From Ottelia alismoides (lineage: Eukaryota > Streptophyta > Magnoliopsida > Alismatales > Hydrocharitaceae): a stretch of 64,000 bases of DNA. Positions within the stretch are counted from its first letter, which is position 1; each line of letters starts with the position of its first letter. Shown here in pieces: positions 1 to 12,882 of this stretch. The position numbers and the translations under genes were made by a program. The notes under the pieces were generated by a model. It had not been told where the DNA came from. It saw only the letters and a list, made by a program, of their open reading frames with translations, and made no database searches. The stretch lies in contig JAZKJV010010758.1 in NCBI GenBank assembly GCA_037367405.1, positions 372,001 to 436,000 on the forward strand, given 5' to 3'.

Positions 1-2373
1 ATGATTTTCAATAAGGCGACAAAATCAACAAATAGGGAAAATAAGGCAACACACGTCTTTTTGGTTTTTTTCTATAAGGCTAAAAATGCTCAGAAAATTA
101 AGGTAAAAATATTTTTGGGTTTTTGAGGTTTTAAGTGTTTTTGGTAATTTTCTGGGGATTTTCTGATGTTTTTGTAATTTTACAAAAAATCAAATAATGA
201 CTAAAAATTCAAACAGTGCACAACCAGGATTAAATTGCAAGTTAAAAATGCTTAAATGCCCTAAAATCCTATAAGCAATTTTATGAGAAAATACAAAGAA
301 AACCCTACAAACATGAACCGGAATGACAATTTATGGAGTTTTATTAGATTTTACATAATTTTTATATGATTTTAGGTGTTTTGATTTTCTTAGGGTTTTT
401 ATAAGGAATTTTCAAATAAAATTGCTATAGTAAATGAAACACAGAGAAAAAAACTAACAATATTTTTTTGGAAATTTTTAATTTTTATGAATTTTTAAAA
501 CTAGACAGAACACTTTTTATAGATTTTTTATTTTTAAAAAATAATAAATGCAAACAAATGAACCTACAATAATTACACAAAATACTACACAACAACATGG
601 GTTGAGGATAATTTTTAGTTAATTCTTGGGATTGATTTGCTAATTTTAAGTTAAATAAAAGACAAGGGCGACGGTCGGATGAGCGTGGCAATAGAGGGGG
701 ACCTGGAGCAGCTCCGCTTGAGTAGCTGGTGGGCCAAATGGGGTCTGTTGCATGAGCCAAAGCCTGCAAATGATCCACTACTTGGAGGCAAAGCTCCGAC
801 GATGTTTATTGAGCGTAAAACAAGAGAAGCGAGGGTGAATGGAGCTTTGGGATTCCGGCGAGGATGGAATGAGGAAACCCAAGCCTAATCTCACCCATAT
901 GATTGAGTATTAGGATGATCATACTGCAAGGGAAGATGGGGTGTTCGTCGAGGGTTTAATCTGTGCGGTTAAGAATGGTTGTCGGAGCTCTCACTATATA
1001 GCCGGAGCTAATGTGTGTGCGACGGAGTGAAATGATAATATTGGATCAAAGGGTGAAACACGAAGGATAGATGCTTTACCTGAAGCTACTGAAGTGTTCA
1101 ACAAGATCAGGTGAAGGTGGGTGATCGGGTCTTGGCCTCAACCAAGCTGCAGCTGGGCGGGAGGCTTCATGCGGCAGAGCTTTGGCCACATCATGAGCTA
1201 CAAGTCACCAGGTGCCTTCCAACGATCTTGAAGGGCTCCTTCGATGGTCGTCACTTCAACGAAGGTGTCTAGGAGGGAATGGGGCACGAGGGATGAGTTG
1301 CGATGCTATGAGGTGGAAGAGAGGATTTTAAAGGATGCTCCAGGGGCTGGAAAGATCGAGTAAGAGCGTGCAACCCTAGGAAGATTCGTGCCTTAGGGAT
1401 CCGCTTGGATCATAGATCCTAGGAGGAAGATCGGGCAAGAAACCGGGGCACGAGGTGGATGGAGTAAGGCTGGGAAATGGGGGAAGAAGGTCTGGCGAGA
1501 AGGATTCGGGTCTAACCCATCTAGAAGAAGTCGTTGACCAGAGTCAACAAATCCTCTAGGAACAATCAGAAAAAAAGGAATATATAAAATGATTAAAAAA
1601 TTCAATAAAAAAATAACAAATGAGTTCAAAATAAAAAGTGTTTAAAATAAAAAATGTTTATTATTTTTGAAAGTATTTTTCTATGATTTTTAATTATTTT
1701 TATTAAAAATAAATTAGTGTATACAATATTATAATATTATATACATGTACAATATACCGATGTAATATGTAAAAATGTTTTTATTATTTTATTTTTACAC
1801 AAATACCGACATTTATTTTATTTTATTTATTTACAACATAATTTTAGAAGTGTAAAATAATTTTTATTTTATATTTATACCTTAATAATGGTATATAATA
1901 AATAGAGGATGTGATATATACACATGTATTTTATACAATGAATGGAGGATTTTAATTTTATTTAATTTTCCTGATTTTTATTGTATTTTATATTATTTCT
2001 AAAAATATGTAAAAGGGGGTAAAAATCATAATTTATTTTTATTTTGTAAAAAATAATTATATAAATAATTTGTACAAGTATACGTAATATATACAATACA
2101 TAGTGAGCCCTATCTCTCTCTACTTATTTTATTTTGCGATCAGGTCAAGGCTTGACCTTCTCTTGGGGTTTGGTTCACTCTAGATTTATTCTAAATACCT
2201 CATTCCTTTTCCTTCCTTTATTCTTTTATTTTTGCAAAAAACATGCTAATTATGCAATCTTAACACAAGCATGTAATTTGCTAATTTGTTGTTTTTACAT
2301 ATATTAATATAATGTTTTGCCAAGAAAAAGAGATAAGATAAAAGAATAAATAGTGAGAATCAGGGATTCATCA
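1..2373 (-). mobile_element. E0: 5' LTR (partial) of an Athila-like Ty3/gypsy element
   Basis: The right edge at 2373 is sharp. On the minus strand the sequence begins TGATGAATCCC, the same kind of start as the LTRs ending at 12007 and 53394, and the next bases belong to the reverse transcriptase of E1. The layout is that of the other long LTRs here: an AT-rich block (1560-2373), a GC-richer block (about 660-1560) and a second AT-rich block (1-660). The left end and the body of the element lie outside the window. No coding sequence is expected; the open frames inside are short and not conserved. The assignment rests on the edge, the layout and the interrupted gene. Sequence similarity to the E1 LTR is only loose. 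Confidence 0.68.
994..1001 (-). promoter_or_regulatory. Candidate TATA box of the E0 LTR promoter
   Basis: The minus strand reads CTATATAG, inside the GC-richer LTR block where the other LTRs here also carry their TATA-like site. This is a position and motif match only; no transcription start can be seen. Confidence 0.33.
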
Positions 2374-2781
2374 GCACTACGTGCAAGGGACTCGCCCATT
2401 TGATGTCGAAGAGGGATATATGAACCCTACATTACACCATTTCTGAATTTCTCTCAGGATGACCTCCCGAAGGTTCGGATTTAGTCTTCTCTGGAATTCA
2501 TAGGAGGGTTTGTTATCATCCTCAAGATAAATGTGATATAAGCACAGTGAAGGGTTTATCCCATGGAGATCCAAAAATTTCCAACCTATTGCCTTGCAGT
2601 TACATTCAAGAACCTCTATCAGGCGAGATTCTTGATCTGCGGTCAAGTTAGCATTGGTGATGACCAGATACATTTTTGGTTCACTAGCAAGGACGATGTA
2701 TTTCATGTTGGAGGGTAATGGCTTAAGCTCTGGAGGAGTGAGAGATGCTCTAGTGGTGAGTTCAAAAATAGCTTCATACAT
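2374..2781 (-). pseudogene. E1 reverse transcriptase, N-terminal fragment
   Basis: The open frame 2781-2377 (134 residues) holds the usual start of an Athila/Tat reverse transcriptase. It has PELKPLPSNMKYI near residue 18, an AIGW-like stretch followed by the LHGINPSLC segment, a YLEDDNKP segment, and RRLNPNLREVI leading to VGFIYP. This enzyme would copy element RNA into DNA in cytoplasmic particles. Near the C-terminus a one-base frameshift hides the KWASPLHVV stretch, and the gene then stops dead at the E0 LTR (2373). The catalytic aspartate blocks downstream are absent from the window. The identity is clear; the fragment cannot be functional. Confidence 0.87.
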
Positions 2782-3214
2782 TGGCTCTTTCTCCTATTAA
2801 GTGTCCACCGTTGATGACTCAGCTTGTTCACAAACATTTTCAATAGATTCCACATTATTGTAGAAATCTTCAATAATCAATTCTTGGTCTACAAGTCTTA
2901 TATGGTCTACGTAGAATTCGTCAAGTGCCTCAGCAAATATCTCATTCTCATCGATAGAGGGAATTCGATTGATATCTCCACTTCTTCCTTGAGGCGGAGG
3001 AATTGGTAGATCTCAATGTCAAACATGAATAGATTGTATCTTGAATTTCAGCAAGAAAGACACAGTCTTCTTAGAAGTTTACTACAAACACACAAACTTC
3101 ATATGCTCCCACTACTTGCTTTAACTCGGAGATGGTCTCTATCTGCATTTTATTATTGCTGGAGCAGAATGTAATTTCTATAGTGCATAATTCACTATTG
3201 TGTTGGATGTTCAA

Positions 3215-3671
3215 AGGAACGATCGTTGGATAATAGGGGTATGAAGAAGAGGCGTGGAGACGTCCATGTCTAGCATGACAAAATCAACAGGGAACTGAAT
3301 CCCTTGAACAGTTATGATCACATCCCCTAACATACCCCTAAGTCGCTTGACATATTTGTCTATAACTGCATATTCATCTTTGTTGGCACGAGCTCTCCTA
3401 GCCCAAATTCAGTGAGTAGTAAAGCTGGGATCAGATAGACAGAAGACTTGTTGTCGAGCAACATGCCTTCCAACTCTTGGTTGAACATCTGGGAACGATT
3501 GAGTGGTGCTCCCTTGTCTTTCTTCTTGTCTGGGAGATTGTTGATGGTGTTGGCGGTGGCTGTTGTGAGTATGTGCTTTTCATGCTTGCCACCTTGACTT
3601 CTTGGATTATGGGGACGAGGCATGTGCCTTGTGGTACATGCATCTTTCAATCCTTTCTTCATAGCAGGCAT
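3215..3671 (-). pseudogene. E1 retropepsin-like protease remnant
   Basis: The frame 3671-3360 carries a K-G-L-K-[DE]-A-C segment and a KHILT segment, both also found in element A at 48600-48680. LLDNKSSVYLIP follows at 3463-3431, where an aspartic protease of this family has its D-x-G-S-S active site. Here the residues after Asp are changed, so the site looks dead. Further on, in another frame, come LGDVIITVQ and FVMLDMD, the matching parts of the protease fold (about 3360-3215). The enzyme would cleave the Gag-Pol polyprotein. Frames change at least once between the two halves. Confidence 0.72.
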
Positions 3672-4126
3672 GTATTCAAGACCTTTATCAAAGGCATATT
3701 TAAGACCAAATTTTGTATAATTTCCAAATTATCAGGATCAAACAAAGAATTTTTCATATTTTTTTGTGTTTTCTCATTGCTTCATGAAATGGTATATTTA
3801 TAGAATCTGAAACTGAATTTTTCAAAACTTTGTCCATTTCATGATGAACAAGTAGATGGCAACAATGTAAAGAACCATCTACAAGTGATGGACCAAAAAA
3901 TAGTGGCTCGGCTTCCTCAACTGGCTTTGGGTCTATTGTGGACGTTGGCGTTTTCAAGGCCAGTTGAACTACACTGAGGCTAGTGTTGCTATCATCTTTT
4001 TTTATTTTGAAAATTTCTCCATTTTTTTGGATCTTTGGTTTTGGTGTTGTAAGAATGTTACGTGGACCTTCTACTAGCTTGGATAACGATTCATCCTCAG
4101 ATACAATGTTCTTCCCTTTTGCTATC
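3672..4126 (-). pseudogene. E1 gag-protease linker
   Basis: This stretch joins the end of gag to the protease. It includes an open frame at 3957-3754, beginning MKTPTSTIDPKP, that leads towards the NIPFHEA segment usually seen ahead of the protease in Athila elements. It is of low complexity and poorly conserved. Placement between two recognised parts is the main support. Confidence 0.45.
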
Positions 4127-6161
4127 GTCGATGGCTAGAGTGTCCTACCAATCCTAAGAGTAACATCATTAGATAAAAAGCAATTAAGATCACACGAATT
4201 AGGTTGGACACTACCGGCTACCCGATCCTTGCGACAAAAGTTGTTCGGGTTTTCCTCAACCTAAGCTAGAATGACAACCTACGCAACTGTCAGGTCGTCG
4301 ATCTTCAGGATCATCTTATCCATGTTCTTGATCAACTGAGACAGATAATCCAGGATCAGGTTAACGAGCACATCCTCAAAATAGTCAGCATGTGTGGGCC
4401 TCTAATGTTGTGGGGGAGGTTGTTATTGGTAACCTTAATTGTTCTCATATTGAGGAGGAGGGTGTGGGGAGTATTGAGGAGGACTGAGTACTGATTTTGA
4501 TAATGGGTAGTTGACTGCTGCTCGTGGTAACTTTGTTGCCTATAGTCGGACTGCTGCTGACCCTGCTGGTATCCTTGCCTCTAGTTGTTCCATTAATGTA
4601 GAGGTTGTTGTTTATGAGAGGCATGGTAGGGTCTTTCAACCTGTTGCTGTCAGTGATAGGGTATGTTTCCCATGTTCTGACCTTAGAGTCATCCCTGAGT
4701 ATGGGTCAGATGTGCATCATTATTCAAGACACCGTTGATCTCTTGGGTGAGTGGCGGGGGTGGACAAAATTGCTCGTGGTGGGCAGGTTGGGACTTTGGT
4801 TGGTCGACAACCATCTATGTCTGGGGCTGCGGGGGTTGCTCAAGGGTCTGCATTTAATATACATGCTGGACGGGTTGGGTCAATGAGAGACTCGGCTGAG
4901 GAGGTTGTGTTGGTGTTGGCTCCTTCTGCACAATGAGAGTTTCGGTAGTGGAAGACACGTATGCAGGCATTGGCATTCAAAGCATGAAAGAGCTGCTCCA
5001 GATGTTGGGAAATCAAGTCGTGCTTCTCCAAGCCTTGGGTCCTCCTCTTAATGACTACATTGTTTTAGGTCATGCGACCTCTTCTCAATGATGTCGACAT
5101 TGGACAGGTGGCTCCCTATAATGCTCTGATTGGAGCTCTCGGCCATGTCCTCTACATGAGCAACCATGTTGGCAGGCTTGTGGCCGGTGATGTGCATCTT
5201 CATGTATGCACGGGAAGAGGATTGGGCGGCCTCTCCATTGGGCATCTCCTCAAAAATGTCCTAGATAGCATCCTCATCCTTATTGAAATACGAGCCACCA
5301 CAAGCGATGTCTACTAGCTTTTGGCTCTCAAATTTCAACCCACCAAAGAAGTGCTGGAGCATACTAGTCTTCGGAATTCGTGGTGGGGACACTTCTCTTA
5401 CAATCTTTGAATCTCTCCCACGCTTTATGGATTGTATCGTGAAGCTGCTGAAAGAAATTGGGTATGCGGTCGTGCATCTGATTTAAGCGACCGAGAGGGT
5501 AAAATTTGTGCAAAAAGGAAGACTTTAGCTCCTCCCATGTGGTCATTACCTTCCATAGATGAATAACCTAATAAAGAGCCCTTTTTGGAGGCTAAAGGAG
5601 AAGGCAGTCATCTTCACTACCCCCTGAGGGATATTTGGGCATTGTATTGTTGCACATATGCGACTGAATTGTTGTAAGTGGATGTACGGTTCTTTGGTTG
5701 TATTCCCGTGGAAGGATGGGAGCAGGGATAATAACTGTAGCTTCATCTTAAAGTGGGCATGAATGGTTGAATCAGAATGCACTCAGTGACATCGCCAGCC
5801 CCAGGGTCGTAAGTTTTCTTTAGTGTGGGCTTCGACGGCAGTGGTCTTGCCTCTTTGTCCTCATAACGGGGTCCACCTACTAAATAGTTTTCTTCAACAT
5901 CTTCACTATTGAGCTCGACTTCTCTATAAAATTCATCATCCCTTCTTCCATCTCTCTCGTCAGATCTCCTCCACAAATCATTTAGCATGTCTTGGAAAGC
6001 GGCCTGGGCTAATCCTTGGTCAGTCAACTGCCGTTGGATTGCTTGGTTATATGCGAGGATCTTATTGTTGACTTCATTCTAAGTGGTAAGCTACCCTTAC
6101 CCTTATCTGGCTATTTTGGTAGTTGGGGTTGCGATCCGGTTCCTCTTCCTATAGGAGCCAT
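4127..6161 (-). pseudogene. E1 gag (capsid polyprotein) remnant
   Basis: The likely start is ATG at 6161, giving MAPIGRG, which matches the start of gag in element A (MAPQGKGKG). Next come a charged segment (6027-5743), the retrotransposon gag domain with LLPSFHGNTTKEPYIHLQ (about 5730-5660) and the WEELKSSFLHKFYPLGRLNQM segment split over two frames (5546-5364). A coiled region around 5245-5048, a Gln/Tyr-rich linker (about 4950-4400) and the DDLTV and VTLR-x-GRTL motifs (4330-4135) follow. The protein would form virus-like particles and bind element RNA. Several stops and frameshifts break it. The same blocks recur in E2 (12008-12882) and A. Confidence 0.8.
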
Positions 6162-8359
6162 TTCTAGTTCTACCTATGACTTTGGCTCGAGATCAAGGTC
6201 AAGATCTGTAATGGGAAATACACCTCGATCAGTTTATATGCAAGTACGAGATGTATAAAATAGTTCAGAATTAGGGTCAATTCTGAATCTTATTAGGTAT
6301 GGAGAAGGGTTTGGAGTGAAATAAATCTCTATCCAGAATAAGTAGAACTCAAGAAGAGAGTGTTCGCGGTCTGGTGAGAAAGGAGAAGTTGGGAGTCCAG
6401 TGGTTCGTAGAGCCTGTACTATGAAACTAGGAATCGTCCCGAATTATTGGAGATGTCAGCAACACAGAATTGATGTTGGTGCTGACGGAGTCTCGACCAA
6501 GCCATCCATAGGTCGACATCTTAAGAGGGTCAAAAGGATATAGATTATGGTTGAAGGATACATAGATGAACAAGAAATAAAAGGAGTGTAAAACAATAGA
6601 CAGCTCGAAGTGAGAGGGGGTCAAAGAGGAAATAAGCAAAAGAAATGAAATGATGAATGGCGCAAAGGCGTGATGTTTTTTATCTTGACCATAATAAAAA
6701 TAAATAATCAAACCTTAAAACAATGGAATCCCTAACTCAACCAATGAAGCCGTAAGATTTCGTTATTTTTATCTTTTCAGTTTTAGGGTTATTGACTCAG
6801 GAAAAATTTATCACGAGTCCCTAAACGGCCAGCCCTAGAGGAGAGTGTGTAGTTCCAGGAAGAGTCTCCCTGTACTTGTTCCACCTCCATTGCATCCTAT
6901 GATATGCGCTCTTTAAGGTTTTCAACCTTGTGCTTGGGTGGCTACTCAGCCAAAGAAATAGAGATAAGAAGCTAATAATGGAGAACCCAAATACTTCGGA
7001 CCAAGCTCGCAACGGAATCGCCTTTGAGCGTGCTAGGCACTACGCAGTTGCGAATCGATGAGACAGATACCCTCGTGAGGGTGTGGCCTAAGCTCTGCAC
7101 TTCAAACCAAGTCGTATGCTCTACACAAGGCACGAACACTGTGCCCGACAAAGACCCTACTCAGTCACGTATGATAGGAGAGTTGGTACTTCGTCGGTCC
7201 CAGGTGATTGTTGAGGCAGCCACAAATTCGGTTTTTGGCTCTATTTCCTAAGGGTCATACCTTGCTCTGTCTGGAAGGTACCTGAATACAATGTGGGGTT
7301 TGCTCACCCAATGCAATGAGTCTAATTAATCAATTTTATTTAGGTTAAGTATTTTTAGAAGACCTCTTTTTAAATTTTTTTTTTGTTTTATCAATTTCTT
7401 TGAGTATATCACCTAACTTTTTGTATTTTCTTTAAATTTGTATGTGATCCATAAAACAGAGGGAGATAGTAACAAAGCAATGTAAGGTGACACTAAGATG
7501 GGAATCTCACCTTAGTGCATAAATGGTGTATGCTCAGTTAGAAGACATACAGTGCTTCCCAGCGCTCTTCATGCAGGATGCAAAATAGGATTTTTTAAAC
7601 CTAATCTACATTTGTGATATGCAAGCAGAAATCGTACTAAGTAAGAAATTGCTAACCAAATGCTAAACACCAAGAATGAAACCTAAGGTCCGGTCTTGGA
7701 GACAACATTTGTGCTCGCAACAACAGGTCCTGCAAGCGTTGTATGGTGTCTCTCTCTCTATGAGAGGTTTCAATTCTAAGTCTTCAAAAACTAAAATTCC
7801 AAACGTGAAGACTATATATGCATGCAAAGTTTTTAGGTGTTTGGCCTTAATTTACTCGATCAAACAAAGCCTAAAATGGTAAGGACTCATTCAACAAAAA
7901 AATTAGACGAAAAGCACAAATCACGGAAAACAAAGAAAATAAAGGAGAAAATAGGGAGAACAAAAGTGTAGAAGACAAAAAATGTGTGAAAATCTGGTGA
8001 GACCCCAAGTAAACAAACACTTGAAAATTTAACCCGAGTTTCCAAAGTCTAAGGTACATGCATTACTAAAATTAATGTATGCAGAAATAAATGGCTCTCT
8101 CTCATAAAAATAAAAAAAATCTTATGCTAAATCTCTCTATCTCTCTCTCCTGCTCTCTCCTCTTAGTCAATAGATAGAGTGACCAAGTCTTCTCGAACTA
8201 AATGCCTCGACCACCTAGGCGGTCATCGTTGTCTCGAAGTCCCACGCAAGAAAATTCGAGAGAATATTAGCACAATAATCAATTATAACAAATAAGAGAG
8301 ACAATAAATGAAGTAAACTATTGAAATAAAATGACCCAAAGTTCTATCCTACACATTAC
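6162..8359 (-). other. E1 untranslated leader
   Basis: This is 2.2 kb between gag and the primer site, with no gene. It ends in a CT-rich tract on the plus strand (8131-8165) that is also present at the matching place in E2 and, less clearly, near D. Long leaders are usual in Athila-type elements. The short open frames inside are not conserved in the other copies. Confidence 0.6.
8131..8165. repeat. CT-rich tract beside the E1 primer site
   Basis: An imperfect CT repeat, also found at the same relative place in E2 (about 12900-12960) and left of D (37623-37641). It appears to be an inherited part of the family leader. Confidence 0.6.
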
Positions 8360-8377
8360 TCCTCAACAACGACACCA
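8360..8377 (-). promoter_or_regulatory. E1 primer binding site, tRNA-Asp type
   Basis: The plus strand reads TCCTCAACAACGACACCA, which agrees at 13 of 18 places with the known plant tRNA-Asp 3' end TCCCCGGCAACGGCGCCA. It lies two bases from the LTR edge at 8380. This is where the tRNA would prime minus-strand DNA synthesis. Most mismatches are G-to-A or C-to-T changes, as expected from decay of methylated DNA. Confidence 0.7.
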
Positions 8378-8379
8378 TT

Positions 8380-11300
8380 TGATAAACGTGAAAATCAAGT
8401 GATCCAAAATGAGCCTCATAAGGCAAGGACTCAGTCAATGTGATGACCTCTCAACAATCGTGTTTAATCAACAATCAACCCATATAGTATTTAGTTCAAG
8501 CAAAACAAGCAAGTGTGAATCAAAATTTATTATACCCTACAAATAGATGTACAATGACAAGTAAAGTGGGGGTCGAAAACATGAAATAACTAAGGATAGA
8601 CAATAAAAAATTGGCATGGAAGGTCAATAAATGAGTTTCGGTATTGTTAGGATTCTTATTTTTGTGATTTTTTTTAAGAAATAGTTTTCATGGAATTTTG
8701 TTTTTATCAATTTTTTATGTTTTTAATTTAGCAATTTTTATATTTTCTGATTTATAAATAATAATAATAAGAGTAGGAGTAATATAGGTATATATAAGTA
8801 TAAATATACTATATAGGCTAGTATATAGATATAAATACTTATAAATACTCAAAATTCCACAAATAATATCTTTTTATCTTTTTTATATTTTTCTCTATTT
8901 TTTGTGTTTTTGTGATAATTTTTATTATTTTTAATTAATTAAATAAGGGAAAATATTAAGTAGAATAAATAGGTAGGATTGTTTTGGAAATTAAAAATAA
9001 CAAAAAAAGACAAAATATTCCAAAACTATTTTTAATAAATAATATATAACAAAAGGAAAATTACATAATAGAAATGCAATATTTTTGGATTTTTTATTGA
9101 TTTTTTTATCTTTTTATAAACGATTTTGGATCTTTTTATTTTTTTCTTTCTTTAAGAATTTTTGGTATAGAATTAGAAAATATAATAATAAACAAAAAAT
9201 ATTTTTTTTTAAATTTTTCAAAAAGTTTAAATATTTTTTGGAAATTTTTAATTCAAAGAGGGATAAAAACGTGCTCTTTTGGTTTTTTAATATATAGATA
9301 AATGCCTAACATTAAAATTAAAAATATAGCATGAGTCTACAAGTAAGAAAGCATCTAATCCTATTTTTTGAGAATTTTGGAGTACGGATAATATTTTCAA
9401 TATATATATAACATCAATAAAAATTAATGAACTAAAAGGGCATTTTTGCAATTGAAAATAAACAAAAGCTTGAATATGTAAATTACCCAAAATATTGTAA
9501 CCAATATTTAAAGTTGCTGGACTCAATCGAAATTACAAAATCTGCAGGGGCTTCGATGCAAAACTGCCACCTCATATGGGACCGCACGTGAGGTAATAGA
9601 GACTGAACCCAAAAGCAAATAACATAAAAGGTAGGGGTTCCAATGCATATTTACCAAATGTTTTACTTTAATTAAAAATAGTATAGGATTGAATATAAAA
9701 TACAATAAAGCTAAGGATAAGATCTGTAAATTACCCCTTCTTACGCGCGATCCAATAGCAGGGGAGCTTCACTTATCCATGTAGCAAGTCCGCATTGGTC
9801 GATGATGGTTCAAGCTTGGACGGTTGGGATTATATCCCACCAGATGATCTGATGGATGTGGCTTCCTCGATCCAACAGTATGCTCAAACGGTAGAGAGAT
9901 GCTCACGAAGAACAACTGGAGGATGAGCTTCGATATTTTCTCCTTAGCGACTCCGATCATATTCTTTCCTACTGAGTGGCTCAACAACCTCTTGGATCTT
10001 GTTCGCCTACTTCGAAAGCCTTTAGGAAGAGGCGCTTTCTCTCCATTATCTACATGGTTAGTTTCAATATAAAAATACCAAACTACGGGCAGCTTCAGGG
10101 GGCGATGTGGACATAAGGTGCGGTCGGGTGATCATCTCCGGCGATGGTGGGGGAAGGAAATCGAGTCTCGGGATCTGTGTGAGATCTGGATGAATTGAGA
10201 TGCTTGGGGCATTCATAAGGCAACAAGGAAGAAGATGGAGACGGGAAGCAAGGCTAAAGAGGTTGAGTTTGGTCAGAACAAGGTGGTGGAGGTGAGGCTT
10301 TGTCATCCAAAGGTTTTGGATTTTACGAAAAAGGAAATGAAATTGAAAAAAATAATTGGCATACCTAAGCTACTACTACGCTAAGGATTAAGAATACAAA
10401 GAAAACGAGAAGCTACCGGACCTTCACGACAGAGAGCATAAGCTCAAAGCGGAGAGGTGGTGGTGACCCGAACCTGCCTCGATTCGACACCAAATGACTC
10501 GTTATGACCTCCCAGATTTTCCTTCCGTCACCAGGAATAACTAGCTGCTCGAGAATTTAGCATTTCTTGGAGGAAGAGGGATCAAGTTGGTGAGGTAAGT
10601 GGAAGAGATATTATATACAGGATGCCCTTTGACCAACAAGAGCTCGCGCCTCAATGTTCCTCAGAGCGATGAGAGATGCATGCGTGAAAGAGAAGTGATC
10701 AAGGAAGACATTTGCAGAAGGAATAAAGTGCAAATAGTGAAAGAGTCGGGTGTGAAAAATCGAGGAAATTGGGGTCAATGGAAGTCGAACAAGGCTAGGT
10801 AGGAAGAAGGATAGCTGACTTAGGGTCAACTGTCGATGGGTCGTCATTGGTCTACCTAAGCTTGTTACAAGACAAACCAAAATTGAAATTCAAAGATAAT
10901 TCTAAATAAATTAGTAAATAATTTTAGTAATTTTTGGTTAAAAAATAAAAAAAATGTTTAGTATTTAATGTAGTATTTTAATCTGATTTTTATTTATTTT
11001 TATGAGTTTATTTATTACATGTTACTTTTAAGGGTTTTATTCATAGGTAAATTTGCCTATGTTTTGAGTATTTTATTTTTTATTTCTATTTTTGAGTTTA
11101 TTATTTTATGTATATAATTTATATATGTATAACTTATTTTTATGTACATAAATATATTTTTGGTGTATATTTATGATATAATATGTACACTTAAATAAAT
11201 AAGGTATTAATTATATAGTTCTAAGTATAGTATTTTCATATATGTATTTATGTAGACTATTTTTTATGTTTTATTTATGGTTTTATTCTATTCTAAATAT

Positions 11301-12007
11301 GTATATATATTATAAATAATATTTACAAAATTTAAAAATATATAATTTAAAAAATTGTAAAGAATAAAAAAATGAATATTTTATTCAAGTAAACTACACA
11401 ATATGGGTCCAAAACCGAACTTTCTCACCTTAACTCCAAATTAGATGAATCCACCTTCATTTAATAACTTACTAAAATTCATATACAATTAAATGTTATT
11501 TTTATACATTTTTTTCCTATGAAGAAGGTATTGTTTGGGAAGTTTGAGTTTTGGATTTTTATTCAGGATATAAAATGTACATTGTATATTATTTTTGTAT
11601 GAAATCAAGTTTGTATTTTTATCTACATCTTTCTTGTACAAAGTTTCATTATTTGAGGTATGAAGAATAGAAAATGAAATAGGTCTCAAAAATGAGTTAT
11701 TGGTGAATAAGGGAATGGAAATTTCATTGTATTTTTGGCCCTTATCTCCCCCTCCTTTATTCCTCGTCGTCCAAATCATTTATTGACTTGGTCTTGGGGT
11801 TTAAGGTCATTATATACCTTAGGTATTTTAATCTTTTTCTTTTCTTTCTTTATTCTTTAATTTTGGTTTTAAAAATTATATTTTATATACAATAAATGGA
11901 ATAAATAATGAATGTTAATGTGTACAAAATAATGTATTTTTATGCATTTAGCTAGGATTCGTAAGGCAAAAATGATAGAACAAAAGTGATGAAATGTAGA
12001 TTCATCA
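8380..12007 (-). mobile_element. E1 5' LTR (3.6 kb)
   Basis: The left edge is TGATAAACG next to the primer site. The right edge is GATTCATCA, followed directly by E2 gag sequence. Inside are AT-rich flanks and a GC-richer centre (about 9740-10860). The stretch GGTCCAAAACCGAACTTTC at 11406-11424 is the complement of a stretch in the plus-strand LTR C near 22400-22425, which shows that the two LTRs belong to one family in opposite orientation. The matching 3' LTR is outside the window, so its age cannot be estimated here. Confidence 0.78.
10609..10618 (-). promoter_or_regulatory. Candidate TATA box of the E1 LTR promoter
   Basis: The minus strand reads GTATATAATA at the edge of the GC-richer LTR block, at a place comparable to the TATA-like sites of E2 and B. 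Motif and position only. Confidence 0.35.
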
Positions 12008-12882
12008 TTTATCCTGGTGTTGGGCCCTATGTTCGATCACAAATAAAATCTCCAAGTCTTGTGATCGTTTCTCGATAATATCAAATTTGGACAGGTGGTT
12101 CATGTAATGTTGAGGCTGGAGCTCTCGTCCATGTCATACTCACTAGATGCCTCCCTATAGACAGGATTGTGGTGGACTTACGGTTGCCTTTGGTATGAAT
12201 AAGATGAGGATAGAGCATCCTCACCTTTGGGCATCTCTTCAAAAATCCGCTGAATGATGTCCTCATCCTTGTTGAAGTGCAAGCCCCCACAAGTAGCATC
12301 TACATTCCTTTAACATTCAGGAGTGAGGCCCCTGATGAATTGTTGGACCAGACTTGTCCTCACGATGTCATGATGGGGGCACCTCTCCTATAAATCATGG
12401 AATCTCCCCAAGGCTTCATGTATTGATTTGTACGGGCCCTGGGTGAAATTGTTGATCCGTACGCGCATCTAATTCAGACGACCCAGATGCACGAGCTTTC
12501 CCATATTTTTAATCCAATAAAGAGCCTTGCCTTGAAGACTGAAGGGGAAGGCGATCACCCTGACTATAACCAACAGAAAGTTCGGTTAGTGATTGGTGCA
12601 ACATATGCGAGAGAACTATTGAATATGGATGTAGGGCTCTTCATTTGCATTCCCGTGGAAGGAGGGAAAAAGTGCAAGAAACTGCGACTTGATCTTGAAA
12701 TGTCTGTGGACTACAGGGATATGTATCCACTCTGTCATATGGCCAATGCCGGGATTGTAAGTTCCTTTGAGAGTAAACTTGGGCCTCTCTCTCCTCAACT
12801 CATTTACGGGCCCTCCACGATGCCTATCTTCTTCTTCATCGTCACCACCTCCTCCTCCTCCTCTATTCTCTCTTCCTCTCAC
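12008..12882 (-). pseudogene. E2 gag remnant, interrupted by E1
   Basis: The frame 12882-12616 reads a charged segment, then YNPGIGHMTEW, then LFPSFHGNANEEPYIH. This is the same order as E1 gag (TYDPGAGDVTEC, LLPSFHGNTTKEPYIH). Downstream blocks in other frames (12450-12008) match E1 positions 5400-5020 and element A positions 47100-47220. The gene runs right up to 12008, where the E1 LTR begins, so E1 was inserted into this gag. The gag start and some 100 codons are missing on the other side, where the frame runs into leader sequence at about 12883. It is broken and cannot be functional. Confidence 0.8.

Larger units (their letters stand above)
2374..12007 (-). mobile_element. E1: Athila-like Ty3/gypsy element, 3' part lost to E0 insertion
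   Basis: Read on the minus strand, the order is 5' LTR (12007-8380), tRNA-Asp-type primer site (8377-8360), a 2.2-kb leader, gag (from 6161), protease and the N-terminal part of reverse transcriptase, which is cut at 2374 by the LTR of E0. The rest of the polymerase gene and the 3' LTR should lie left of the window, beyond E0. E1 itself interrupts the gag of E2 at 12007/12008. The family call comes from the gag, protease and reverse transcriptase matches and the primer site. Many stops and frameshifts show that it is dead. Confidence 0.82.

Noticed and set aside
1..2373. Reading this LTR as the 3' LTR of E1
   Set aside because: It directly follows the middle of reverse transcriptase, and it differs far more from the 8380-12007 LTR than partner LTRs of other elements here differ from each other.
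9085..9297. Phe/Lys-rich open frame of 70 codons
   Set aside because: It is a product of T- and A-rich LTR sequence; low complexity and no conservation in the other LTRs.
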